Of a DNA stretch of 6,327 nucleotides, positions 1 through 6,107 are shown piece after piece. A program made the translations under genes and the position numbers. Position 1 is the stretch's first letter; the number at the start of each line of letters is the position of its first letter. This DNA is from Nitrospiraceae bacterium. Its GTDB lineage: Bacteria > Nitrospirota > Thermodesulfovibrionia > Thermodesulfovibrionales > UBA1546. Below the pieces are notes generated by a model. It did no database searches. It was not told the DNA's origin and saw nothing but the letters and a program-made list of their open reading frames with translations. The stretch is from positions 1-6,327 of the forward strand of contig DOHC01000132.1 in NCBI GenBank assembly GCA_003535475.1, written 5' to 3'.

Positions 1-3
1 ATA

Positions 4-40
4 GGGGCTGAAGTCTCTACGAAGTGGAGCGGATAGCCCC
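4..40. other. Strong two-part hairpin (structured RNA or element end)
   Basis: An outer stem of GGGGCT (4-9) with AGCCCC (35-40) encloses a symmetric 5x5 internal loop. An inner stem follows, CTCTAC (15-20) with GTGGAG (24-29), capped by GAA. The inner stem has one G-T wobble and all other pairs are Watson-Crick. No T-run follows, so this is not a standard intrinsic terminator. One frame reads openly from base 1 to a TAG at 34-36, so it could be the last codons of an upstream gene. Hairpins with a similar CTACGAAG-type tip occur near the 3' ends of IS200/IS605 tnpB elements, where they form the guide-RNA scaffold. That identity is an inference, because the upstream sequence is missing. Strand is undetermined. 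Confidence 0.4.
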
Positions 41-164
41 CTGAGAAATTGTAACGCCATAATATATTGAACGAACACTTGCAGTCTTACAGAGATAGTT
101 TAATATTGCCGAAAAACAGATACAGCCTCCTTATGAACAAGCTATTTGGGGAAGATTAATTATA

Positions 165-170
165 AGAGGA
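165..170 (+). promoter_or_regulatory. Ribosome binding site of the HsdR-N-like gene
   Basis: AGAGGA lies 3 nt before the ATG at 174. The spacing is slightly short, but it supports this start over any later one. Confidence 0.5.
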
Positions 171-173
171 CAA

Positions 174-731
174 ATGAAATATAAACTTCCTGATGGGTTT
201 GGAAACAAAGAAGAGGCGATGGAGGCGTTGATTAAAAAAGAGATTGACGCCGCTGAATCAGAACTGTCCGCAGTGAGGCAGGATATAGAAAAATTCCTTC
301 TTGAGAAAAAAGGCTATTCTAAAGGCGAGATAGAGAAAGACAGGGAATTTGAAGTTTTGATTGGCAATGAAAGGTGCAAATCAAGAACGGATATTGTAAT
401 AAGCATTGACGGCAAAAGACTTGTCTTAATTAAATGTTCTGTCGGCGCGCTGGTCTCAAGGGAAAGACAGGCAGTCGCATGTGCGCGTGTGCTTGACTCT
501 TATCAGATACCTTTTGCAGTTGTGACAGATGCTGTAGATGCAATAATCCTTGATACATTAACAGGCAGGGTTATCAGTGAGGGCATGGAATCCATTCCTT
601 CAAGAAATGAACTGACTAAACTCATCAGCAAGATTGAATTAAAAACACTTTCTCCTGAACGTGCAGAGAAAGAAAAAAGGATACTCCTCTCATTTGATTC
701 TATAAAATGCACGATAAATTACAGTGAGTAG
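174..731 (+). CDS. HsdR N-terminal-domain-like protein with degenerate nuclease motif
   Basis: This is a 185-residue soluble protein with no signal peptide or membrane segment. A helical N-terminus (about residues 10-50) leads into a fold resembling the N-terminal PD-(D/E)XK domain of type I restriction subunit HsdR. The block at 71-89 reads as the usual beta-hairpin, with the first acidic residue kept (D73 in RTDIVI). It is followed by RQA with Q99 (a possible motif-Q glutamine), the strand QIPFAVVTD (111-119) and a DTLTG turn. Where an active enzyme has E-x-K, this protein has K87-C88-S89, so cleavage is unlikely. I recall stand-alone proteins of this type, with KC in place of the catalytic pair, in Nitrospirota and Geobacter-like genomes, but could not search. 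No hsdM, hsdS or helicase lies nearby, so it is not part of a restriction system here. Its role is unknown; nucleic-acid binding is possible. The stop touches that of the convergent gene. Confidence 0.8.
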   Translation: MKYKLPDGFGNKEEAMEALIKKEIDAAESELSAVRQDIEKFLLEKKGYSKGEIEKDREFEVLIGNERCKSRTDIVISIDGKRLVLIKCSVGALVSRERQAVACARVLDSYQIPFAVVTDAVDAIILDTLTGRVISEGMESIPSRNELTKLISKIELKTLSPERAEKEKRILLSFDSIKCTINYSE

Positions 732-769
732 TCAAAACAAATCCTTCTGTTTTCCGCTGGAAGTTTTGA
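732..769. repeat. Inverted repeat at the convergent gene ends
   Basis: TCAAAAC (732-738) and GTTTTGA (763-769) are perfect 7-bp inverted arms around 24 nt. The interior can also fold as TTCC/GGAA (752-755 with 759-762). The repeat lies inside the last codons of the minus-strand 60-residue gene, and its left arm includes that gene's TGA. It could slow converging polymerases, but the stem is AT-rich and no clear T-run follows on either strand. I treat it only as a weak candidate for a bidirectional terminator. Confidence 0.25.
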
Positions 770-914
770 TTGTATTTCTTTCATATCTCTCTGCAATCCT
801 GAAAAGTTTTTCTGTAAATGTCACCTCATCTGTAAGCCCAAGCCTGAAGTCAGTTATAACAAGATAAAATGCCCCAAGAAGCTCTTCATTTAGCGCTCTG
901 TTTGTGTCAGCCAT
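732..914 (-). CDS. Hypothetical 60-residue protein downstream of cysK
   Basis: I do not recognise this small protein. It starts at an ATG (914-912) 18 nt after the cysK stop and ends in a TGA that abuts the convergent gene. Residues 8-47 look like two amphipathic helices, with aromatic and acidic residues (LLGAFYLVITDFRLG, then FTEKLFRIAERYE). The tail (48-60) is polar and lysine-rich. There is no signal peptide, Cys pair or metal motif. The region before the ATG has only an A-rich stretch; the AAGG overlapping the cysK stop is 16 nt away, so translation is probably coupled to cysK. The tight packing between two genes and the plausible protein composition argue that it is real. Its function, and any tie to cysteine synthesis, are unknown. 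Confidence 0.6.
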   Translation of the reverse strand: MADTNRALNEELLGAFYLVITDFRLGLTDEVTFTEKLFRIAERYERNTIKTSSGKQKDLF

Positions 915-932
915 AAATATTTTTTCTTTACC

Positions 933-1862
933 TTACGGTGTCTCTGATGCAAAAAGCCCGGTGCTCAGATAACGCTCTCCCCTGTCAGGCAATATCACGA
1001 CAACCTTTTTCCCTTTCCCCATTTTTTTGGCAACCCTTAATGCAGCCCACATTGCTGCTCCTGATGATATTCCGCAGAGAAGCCCTTCTTTAAGGGATAA
1101 TTGTCTTGCTGTCTCAGCCGCATCCGCGTCTGTTACAGGGATAACTTCGTTGTATATCTTTGTGTTTAAGACTACGGAGAAAAAGCCTGCTCCGATTCCT
1201 GCAATCTTGTGGGGGCCTGGATTTCCGCCTGAAAGAACAGGTGAGGCTGCGGGCTCTACCGCGACTATCCATACGTCAGGGTTTTTACTCCTCAACATCT
1301 CGCCAACGCCTGTTATTGTGCCGCCTGTGCCAACGCCTGCCACAAACCCGTCAGGCACAGCGCCAAGCGCATCAAGTATCTCAATTGCGGTTGTCTTTCT
1401 ATGTATCTCAGGGTTTGCAGGATTTTCAAACTGCTGCGGCATAAAATAACCTGTGCTTGCCCTGTAAATCTCTTCTGCCTTTTCAACAGCTCCCATCATC
1501 CCTCTCTTGCCTTCTGTCAAAACAAGCTCTGCGCCATAAGCCTGAAGCAGATGCCTTCTTTCCATTGACATTGTCTCAGGCATTGTAAGGATTAGTTTAT
1601 ACCCCTTTACTGCCGCTATCATTGCAAGCCCTATTCCTGTATTGCCGCTTGTAGGCTCTATGATTGTCCCTCCGGGTTTAAGCATTCCTCTCTTCTCAGC
1701 CGACTCTATCATTGAAAGGGCGATTCTGTCTTTCACAGAACCGCCTATGTTGCAGCCCTCAAGTTTTGCCCAGACCTCAGCGTCATCCGCCTGACATAAG
1801 CGGTTAATCTTTACCATAGGCGTATTGCCGATCAAGGTCAGGATATCCTTATTCAGTTTCAT
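933..1862 (-). CDS. cysK: Cysteine synthase A (O-acetylserine sulfhydrylase)
   Basis: This PLP enzyme makes L-cysteine from O-acetyl-L-serine and sulfide in the cytoplasm, the last step of cysteine biosynthesis. The 309-residue length is typical. The landmarks are intact: the GNTPMV start block (residues 12-17); the PLP lysine K44 in GGSVKDR; the substrate loop TSGNTG (71-76); QQFENPANP (143-151); the phosphate-binding loop GTGGTITG (178-185); the SPVLSGG and GPHKI region (207-219); and S267 in GISSGAA, which contacts the PLP ring nitrogen. The C-terminus keeps the GERYLST block. The open frame extends 12 codons further, to a TTG at 1898 overlapping the upstream gene. However, a good Shine-Dalgarno lies inside that extension, so I choose the ATG at 1862. 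No serine acetyltransferase (cysE) is visible, so the O-acetylserine source lies elsewhere. It follows the 613-residue protein gene after 25 nt, probably in one operon. The PSVKDR-type loop and overall pattern favour CysK over cystathionine beta-synthase, which would carry a CBS tail. Confidence 0.95.
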   Translation of the reverse strand: MKLNKDILTLIGNTPMVKINRLCQADDAEVWAKLEGCNIGGSVKDRIALSMIESAEKRGMLKPGGTIIEPTSGNTGIGLAMIAAVKGYKLILTMPETMSMERRHLLQAYGAELVLTEGKRGMMGAVEKAEEIYRASTGYFMPQQFENPANPEIHRKTTAIEILDALGAVPDGFVAGVGTGGTITGVGEMLRSKNPDVWIVAVEPAASPVLSGGNPGPHKIAGIGAGFFSVVLNTKIYNEVIPVTDADAAETARQLSLKEGLLCGISSGAAMWAALRVAKKMGKGKKVVVILPDRGERYLSTGLFASETP

Positions 1863-1870
1863 CACTATCG

Positions 1871-1880
1871 CTCCACTCCT
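1871..1880 (-). promoter_or_regulatory. Ribosome binding site that fixes the cysK start
   Basis: Read on the minus strand, this stretch is AGGAGTGGAG. Its second GGAG ends 8 nt before the ATG at 1862, an ideal distance. It lies inside the longer TTG-initiated frame, which argues against that longer start. An in-frame GTG directly before the ATG is a minor alternative. Confidence 0.7.
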
Positions 1881-1887
1881 TTCTTTC

Positions 1888-3729
1888 TCAATTTTCAACC
1901 TCTAAAAATTCTCTTGCTCCTCTTATCTGCTCAAGCAAAGCGGCATCAATGCCTTTACCATCAAAGTATTCTTTTTCTATTGTTTCAATATAAAATCTGT
2001 CAAGGCCGCTGTTTTTGAGAAAGTCTTCTCTCAGGTTTATATCTTTCTTTTCTATAATTATTGGGAGGAGATGTTTCAGATAGAATGATTCTTTTCTGAG
2101 GTCCAGAAGTGTTTTCTCAAATAATTTCTGGGGCACTTTTCTTGCAAAACCTTCTTCCGCAAGCTCCCTTTCTGTATCCTCTCGTATCTCAGCCCTGCCC
2201 TCTTTTGTATTGAGTCTAGGATAGAAGCTCCGCATCCTTTCTTTGAGCGCGGCATGGACTTGATGATAAAGCCTCTCTTCGTCCCTGATCATCCTGAGTT
2301 CGGCAACCACATCCCTCAGGGACGCGTCTCCATCGGAAATCTTCGCAATTCCCTTGAGTATCGCATTAATCTTTCTCCTGCCGTAGGATGTTATATACTT
2401 GTTGTGAAGGAGTTCTCTTATGACCACCTCGTCAAAGAGCGCCTTATCAAGTTTATCAAATTCATTCTTATTGCCGATGAGGCTTCTGAGAGAGTCCTCT
2501 GCAAAATCCATGTTTTCCATGAAAGCTGTCTGGCTGAGCAACGCATGGACATTATCGTATCTGTCAAAGTATGTAAGTATCGAACTGAATTCTTCAAAGA
2601 TGCTGAAATCATCTGTCTCGCGTGCAATCTCATCGCATGCCCTGCCTACATCAAGAAGCACCTGTTCAAAGCTCATGTCGCTCTGAGAATATGCCTTATG
2701 TTTTGCCTTTATCAGCCTCACAATATCTTCATTTATTATGTGTTTTTTGAGCGAAGGGTCTTTAAAGAACAGGGTTTCAAGTACAGACCTTGCTTCTTTA
2801 AGATAATCCGACTCTTTCATATCCTGCAGCTTTTTGCCTCCGAGCAGGAGTTCGTCGAGCGTATCAAAAAGCACGCTCGGTATATTATTCCTGATACTGA
2901 GAGTCCTCAGCCTTCCCAGCCTCGCAATCTCTGCCTGTTCAAGACTTTCTTTGGAGATGCTGTTCAGGAGAATGTCCCTGTATTCGTCAACAACGCACCT
3001 GTTTTCAGGATGCTTGTACATTATGTCAATCTTCATCCTCTCCTGCTGATAGCTGTCTATTCCGTATCTTGCAACTATGTCTTCAAGGTAAAGTTCTTCC
3101 TGCGGAGTCAGCGCTCTTTCGCTGGAGTAGAAATTTTCAAATGCCTTGTAGAATTCCTCATTTTCCTTGTGGATTATCTTAAACATGAATAAAGTTGATT
3201 TCTGTTCCCCGAGTTCATGTATGAAATCATTCATCAGCTCGGTATCCTTATCGCTGCCGACAAATTCAGTTCTTTTTAAAAACTTGCCGGCAGACCTCAA
3301 TATATGCTCCTGCCTCTTTTTGTGCTCTGCCCTGTGGTCTGAAGACACAAAAAAATAATAATTCTTCACTGCATTGCCCTGCAGAAAAAGCCTGTAAAAA
3401 GATTCGCTGCCCTCTGTATCATTTGTGAATACAATCTTTTCGCTTTCATCAAGGAATGCTCCGAACATAATCAGCCTGTTTGAGACCTCTCCTTTTATCA
3501 TGTCCTTGAGCGCTTTTTCAACGCCGAACATATATTCGCAAAAACTTCCGCCTGTGCCTTTATAATGCACACTTTCGCCGGAGATAGTGAATTCGTTGCC
3601 CTTTGAGAAGAATCTTATGTTCGAAGCTGTTTCTTCGTAGAAATAAGTGCTTTCAACGCTCGCTCCACCGACAAATGCGAAAAATTCGACAGGTCCGAGA
3701 TTTCCGTGAAGCCTGAGGTCTTTAATCAT
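1888..3729 (-). CDS. Large uncharacterised protein, TIGR04442-like
   Basis: This 613-residue protein has no signal peptide, membrane segment or recognised enzyme motif. Its N-terminal third is the most distinctive part: a start of MIKDLRLHGNLGPVEFFAF, then GTGGSFCEYMFGVEK (about 58-72), RLIMFGAFLDE (85-95) and VFTNDTEGSESFYRLF (100-115). From memory this matches the uncharacterised TIGR04442 family found in Nitrospirota and delta-proteobacteria; I could not confirm it. The middle and C-terminal parts are helical and highly charged, with many Glu/Lys/Arg runs (roughly 470-600). This suggests a scaffold or a multi-helix bundle rather than a catalytic fold. The frame extends 5 codons to a GTG at 3744, but the family-like sequence begins at the ATG at 3729. 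Neither start has a well-placed Shine-Dalgarno. It is first in a likely operon with cysK and the 60-residue gene, and is divergent from slt. Function unknown. Confidence 0.8.
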   Translation of the reverse strand: MIKDLRLHGNLGPVEFFAFVGGASVESTYFYEETASNIRFFSKGNEFTISGESVHYKGTGGSFCEYMFGVEKALKDMIKGEVSNRLIMFGAFLDESEKIVFTNDTEGSESFYRLFLQGNAVKNYYFFVSSDHRAEHKKRQEHILRSAGKFLKRTEFVGSDKDTELMNDFIHELGEQKSTLFMFKIIHKENEEFYKAFENFYSSERALTPQEELYLEDIVARYGIDSYQQERMKIDIMYKHPENRCVVDEYRDILLNSISKESLEQAEIARLGRLRTLSIRNNIPSVLFDTLDELLLGGKKLQDMKESDYLKEARSVLETLFFKDPSLKKHIINEDIVRLIKAKHKAYSQSDMSFEQVLLDVGRACDEIARETDDFSIFEEFSSILTYFDRYDNVHALLSQTAFMENMDFAEDSLRSLIGNKNEFDKLDKALFDEVVIRELLHNKYITSYGRRKINAILKGIAKISDGDASLRDVVAELRMIRDEERLYHQVHAALKERMRSFYPRLNTKEGRAEIREDTERELAEEGFARKVPQKLFEKTLLDLRKESFYLKHLLPIIIEKKDINLREDFLKNSGLDRFYIETIEKEYFDGKGIDAALLEQIRGAREFLEVEN

Positions 3730-3734
3730 ACTAA

Positions 3735-3743
3735 AATATACCA
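3735..3743 (-). promoter_or_regulatory. Extended -10 promoter of the 613-residue protein operon
   Basis: Read on the minus strand, TGG then TATATT (3743-3735) fits an extended -10 element (TGn plus hexamer, 5 of 6 matches to TATAAT). No good -35 is seen at 17 nt, as is common with extended -10 promoters. Only 5 nt separate the hexamer from the ATG at 3729, so transcription would begin at or next to the start codon, giving a leaderless mRNA. Confidence 0.4.
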
Positions 3744-3783
3744 CATGCCTCTTAAAATATTCTATTGCTGTTTACTTCCTTTA

Positions 3784-3813
3784 TTGCTGAAAATGGCCGT
3801 ATTTGGTTATGAT
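3784..3813 (+). promoter_or_regulatory. Candidate promoter of the slt-zapBA unit
   Basis: TTGCTG (3784-3789) and TATGAT (3808-3813, 5 of 6 matches) are separated by 18 nt. The expected start point, about 7 nt past the hexamer, falls on the A of the slt ATG at 3820. This matches the absence of any Shine-Dalgarno there. The -35 match is weak (3 of 6). Confidence 0.4.
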
Positions 3814-3819
3814 AGTTTT

Positions 3820-5751
3820 ATGAAGAAAAGCTTTCTGTTTTTAGCTGTATTCCTTGTTATTTTCAGCGCTGCCTCGGGTGAAGATACAGACGGGAAGCCT
3901 TTTTTCATAAAGGGCAAAAGCGAATTCGATGCCGGCAGATATGCCGGGGCAATTGAGAACCTCTCCGAGGCGTACAAAAGACTTCCTGTTGTCAGGGATT
4001 ACATACTTTTTTATCTGTCAAGGGCATACAGCGAATCAGGCAATATCAGCGAGTCTGATTTAAGAATAAAAGAGCTTTTAAAAGATTATCCGTTATCCCC
4101 ATTGCGTAAAAGGGCGCGGGGGCTGGAAATCAAAAATCTTATTTCATCAGGCGCAATGTTTTATGATGCGGAAATTCTTGAGTCTTATGTCAGGGATTAT
4201 CCTGAAGACAATGAGATGAAATTCCTGTTTGCACAGCGCCTCAAGGATAAAGGGGAAACAGAAAGGGCAAAGGCAGTTTTTAAAAACATCTACCTCAGCA
4301 GCGATGGGATGTTGTCAAAAATAGCATTCAATGATCTGACAGCTTCTGATATTACCCTGCAGGATATTATTGAAAAGGCGGCTAATCTAACAAATGCGCT
4401 GGAGTTTAAAAAAGCAGAATCCGCATTGAGAGATGCGCTGGCAAAAGATGACGGGCAGCGAAGGATAGAAATCATTAAAAAGCTTGGTCATGTGTTATTT
4501 AAGCAAAAGCGCTATAAAGAGTCAGCAGATGCGTATGAAAAAGCAGGAGATCATTATCTGAAGGCAAAGGCGCTTTACAGGAGTGGAGACAAAACCTCAT
4601 TTGAAGCCGTCATCAAGAAACTGTCTTTGATGGGGGATAAAAGGACAGGCTCGCTTCTGATATTGGCGGCATTGGACAAAAGAAGAAACAGCGAAATTAA
4701 CGAGGCGCTGAATTTATATCAAACAATAAAGGAGAAATATCCGTCCGAGGCTGAAAGCGCTCAATGGGGCATCGCATGGACATATTACCGCGCCGGCAGC
4801 TATCAGAAAGCCCTTGATGCCTTCACGGATCTTTACGACAGCTATGGCAGCTCAAAATACCTCTACTGGAAGGCTCAGTCTCTTGAAAGGACAGGCGGAA
4901 ATGCAGACCATATCTACAAACAGCTTGCGGTTAAAACACAGGATTTTTACAGCATCCTTCCGCAGATAAAAACCAATCACAGGATCGAAAAGGGGGCAAG
5001 AGGTCAAGGGGTCAAGGTATCAAGCGAAGGCAATCCAAACCTCGAACCCTCTGGATATAAGCCTTTCAAGTCTGAGAGGATTGAAATACTTCTTGAAACC
5101 GGCATGACAAAAGAGGCTGCAACAGAACTGTCCTCTATAGCCAGAAAAACTACGAATCCTGATGAACTCATATCCGTTTCCCTCAAACTGCAGGAATGCG
5201 GGGAATACAGGACGGCATTGACTCTGCTCTCACGGCTGCCGTCCAGAGAAGCTGTGCGCGATATTTTGTATCCGCTTGCCCACTGGCATATTGTAAAGGA
5301 GACCTCCGACAGATATGGCGTTGACCCGTTTATCATTCTTTCCATCATGAGAGAGGAAAGCCGTTTTGACGCGCAGGCGCGCTCGCAGGCAGGAGCTCTC
5401 GGGCTCATGCAGATGATGCCGCAGACAGCCTACGCCATAGACAAAAAGGTAAATCTGAACATAAAATCGCATGATCATATATTTGACATAAAGGCAAACA
5501 TAAATCTCGGCTCATATTACATAACCTCCCTGTTAAAAGAGTTCGGCTCGCTGCCCCCAGCTATCGCAGCTTATAACGCAGGAGAGGAGGTCGTGAGGAA
5601 ATGGCAGAAGGCAGGCAACTATAAATCACTTGACGAATTCATTGAGGACATTCCTTACGAGGAGACTAAGAGCTATACCAAGCGCGTTATTACAACTTAT
5701 TTTGAGTATCATAAATATGCCGGCGAAAAAGGTGTTCCGGAAATTCCTTAA
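3820..5751 (+). CDS. slt: Secreted Slt70-type soluble lytic murein transglycosylase
   Basis: This enzyme cleaves the MurNAc-GlcNAc bond of peptidoglycan in the periplasm, forming 1,6-anhydro-MurNAc, during wall turnover. From the ATG at 3820 it has 643 residues, close to the family's usual 600-700. That start gives a clean signal peptide (MKKSF, a hydrophobic core, then SAASG, cleavage near residue 20); starts further upstream would bury it. Residues about 30-480 form the helical TPR-like superhelix, including the Slt-typical run AQWGIAWTYYRAGSYQKA and a YWKAQSLERTGG block. The SLT domain spans about 485-640. The catalytic glutamate is E513 in REESRFD, followed by AGALGLMQMMP (to P534), AYNAGEE (585-590) and a C-terminal YTKRVITTYFEY helix. 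Residues 392-412 are an unusual Gly/Pro/Ser-rich insert (see the repeat entry). No lipobox is present, so the protein should be soluble. It heads a cluster with zapB and zapA, 43 nt apart. Confidence 0.93.
   Translation: MKKSFLFLAVFLVIFSAASGEDTDGKPFFIKGKSEFDAGRYAGAIENLSEAYKRLPVVRDYILFYLSRAYSESGNISESDLRIKELLKDYPLSPLRKRARGLEIKNLISSGAMFYDAEILESYVRDYPEDNEMKFLFAQRLKDKGETERAKAVFKNIYLSSDGMLSKIAFNDLTASDITLQDIIEKAANLTNALEFKKAESALRDALAKDDGQRRIEIIKKLGHVLFKQKRYKESADAYEKAGDHYLKAKALYRSGDKTSFEAVIKKLSLMGDKRTGSLLILAALDKRRNSEINEALNLYQTIKEKYPSEAESAQWGIAWTYYRAGSYQKALDAFTDLYDSYGSSKYLYWKAQSLERTGGNADHIYKQLAVKTQDFYSILPQIKTNHRIEKGARGQGVKVSSEGNPNLEPSGYKPFKSERIEILLETGMTKEAATELSSIARKTTNPDELISVSLKLQECGEYRTALTLLSRLPSREAVRDILYPLAHWHIVKETSDRYGVDPFIILSIMREESRFDAQARSQAGALGLMQMMPQTAYAIDKKVNLNIKSHDHIFDIKANINLGSYYITSLLKEFGSLPPAIAAYNAGEEVVRKWQKAGNYKSLDEFIEDIPYEETKSYTKRVITTYFEYHKYAGEKGVPEIP
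4993..5054 (+). repeat. Short repeat-like insert carried in frame inside slt
   Basis: Four adjacent 8-nt units (4993-5000, 5001-5008, 5009-5016, 5017-5024) share the consensus GGGTCAAG, each with 0-3 changes, and all end in CAAG. After 16 nt comes CTCGAACCCT (5041-5050), whose complement AGGGTTCGAG resembles the same unit inverted. The result is an imperfect palindrome. It is translated as residues 392-412 of Slt, a linker rich in Gly, Ser, Pro and Asn in an otherwise helical region. Dispersed intergenic repeats with GGTCAAGG and CGAACCCT arms occur, as I recall, in genomes of this type. Origin by insertion is inferred. Confidence 0.5.
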
Positions 5752-5757
5752 TGATAC

Positions 5758-5787
5758 TTGCAATACACAATAGCGTCTTGGTATCTT
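5758..5787 (+). promoter_or_regulatory. Candidate internal promoter before zapB
   Basis: TTGCAA (5758-5763, 4 of 6) and TATCTT (5782-5787, 4 of 6) are 18 nt apart. A TGG precedes the second hexamer, as in an extended -10. The predicted start point, near 5794, is next to the ATG at 5795. The promoter would let zapBA be expressed apart from slt. Both boxes are imperfect. Confidence 0.3.
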
Positions 5788-5794
5788 AAACATC

Positions 5795-6106
5795 ATGAAA
5801 CAAAACAGGACTCTGTTTGATGATGCTCCGCCGGTAAAAAAAAGCGGCGGGAAGGAAATCAGCAATAAAAAGGAGGTTACGCCATTGGACAGGCTGAAAA
5901 ATCTCGAGGACAAAATAACAGGCGCTATAGAGAAAGTGAAGACATTGAAGGAAGAAAAAGCGGCTCTTGAACTCAGGATAAAAGAACTTGAGGCAAGGCT
6001 CTCTGATAAAGACCATGAGATAGAAAAACTGCAGGCGGAAAAGACCGCCATAAAGAGTCAGGTTGAAGGCCTGCTGGATGAACTCGACGCCTTAGAGGTC
6101 GTGTAG
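5795..6106 (+). CDS. zapB: ZapB-like coiled-coil cell-division protein
   Basis: ZapB bridges the FtsZ ring, through ZapA, to chromosome-organising factors at midcell and is almost entirely coiled coil. This 103-residue protein has a basic, probably disordered N-terminus (1-29, PPVKKSGGKE). A continuous heptad pattern follows from about 32 to 98 (LKNLEDKI, IEKVKTLKEE, IKELEARL, IEKLQAEK). It has no cysteine, signal peptide or membrane segment. The pattern after residue 31 lines up with the start of Escherichia coli ZapB (81 residues). The ATG at 5795 has no Shine-Dalgarno, whereas an in-frame TTG at 5885 has a perfect one, so the true product may be 73 residues. Coiled coils alone are weak evidence; the zapA gene 1 nt downstream is what makes the assignment convincing. 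Confidence 0.7.
   Translation: MKQNRTLFDDAPPVKKSGGKEISNKKEVTPLDRLKNLEDKITGAIEKVKTLKEEKAALELRIKELEARLSDKDHEIEKLQAEKTAIKSQVEGLLDELDALEVV
5871..5876 (+). promoter_or_regulatory. Perfect Shine-Dalgarno inside zapB, before an in-frame TTG
   Basis: AGGAGG lies 8 nt before TTG (5885-5887), which is codon 31 of the zapB frame. It is the strongest ribosome binding site in the window and may mark the real or a second start. By chance it could simply encode Lys-Lys-Glu-Val. Confidence 0.5.
6094..6098 (+). promoter_or_regulatory. Ribosome binding site of zapA
   Basis: AGAGG within the last zapB codons lies 9 nt before the zapA ATG at 6108, well placed for coupled translation. Confidence 0.6.
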
Positions 6107-6107
6107 C

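Noticed and set aside
79..106. TTGCAG and TAATAT, 16 nt apart, as a promoter for the HsdR-N-like gene
   Set aside because: Only 3 of 6 and 4 of 6 matches in AT-rich DNA; not distinguishable from chance. A TATAAG at 161-166 is closer but has no -35 and overlaps the ribosome binding site.
1027..1449. A 140-codon open frame on the + strand opposite cysK
   Set aside because: It is fully antisense to a clear cysteine synthase, with Ala/Pro/Thr/Ser-rich composition typical of a shadow frame.
1863..1898. A longer cysK starting at TTG 1898
   Set aside because: It would overlap the upstream gene and place the good ribosome binding site inside the coding region; cysteine synthases normally begin close to the GNTP block.
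2254..3192. A 312-codon open frame on the + strand, antisense to the 613-residue gene
   Set aside because: Its codons are exactly in register with the sense codons, so it stays open because the sense gene rarely uses TTA, CTA and TCA. The protein is rich in Phe/Cys/His with no recognisable domain, and the sense protein is far more plausible.
3706..3819. A longer slt starting upstream of 3820
   Set aside because: It would overlap the divergent gene and bury the signal peptide; the ATG at 3793 is a minor alternative without a ribosome binding site.
5004..5478. Overlapping minus-strand open frames opposite slt
   Set aside because: They lie opposite the insert and the catalytic domain of slt and have no coherent domain or ribosome binding site.
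5751..5796. ATGATAC and GTATC/ATCAT arms as a terminator or operator between slt and zapB
   Set aside because: The arms are only 5 nt, far apart and without a T-run; they are not convincing as a hairpin.
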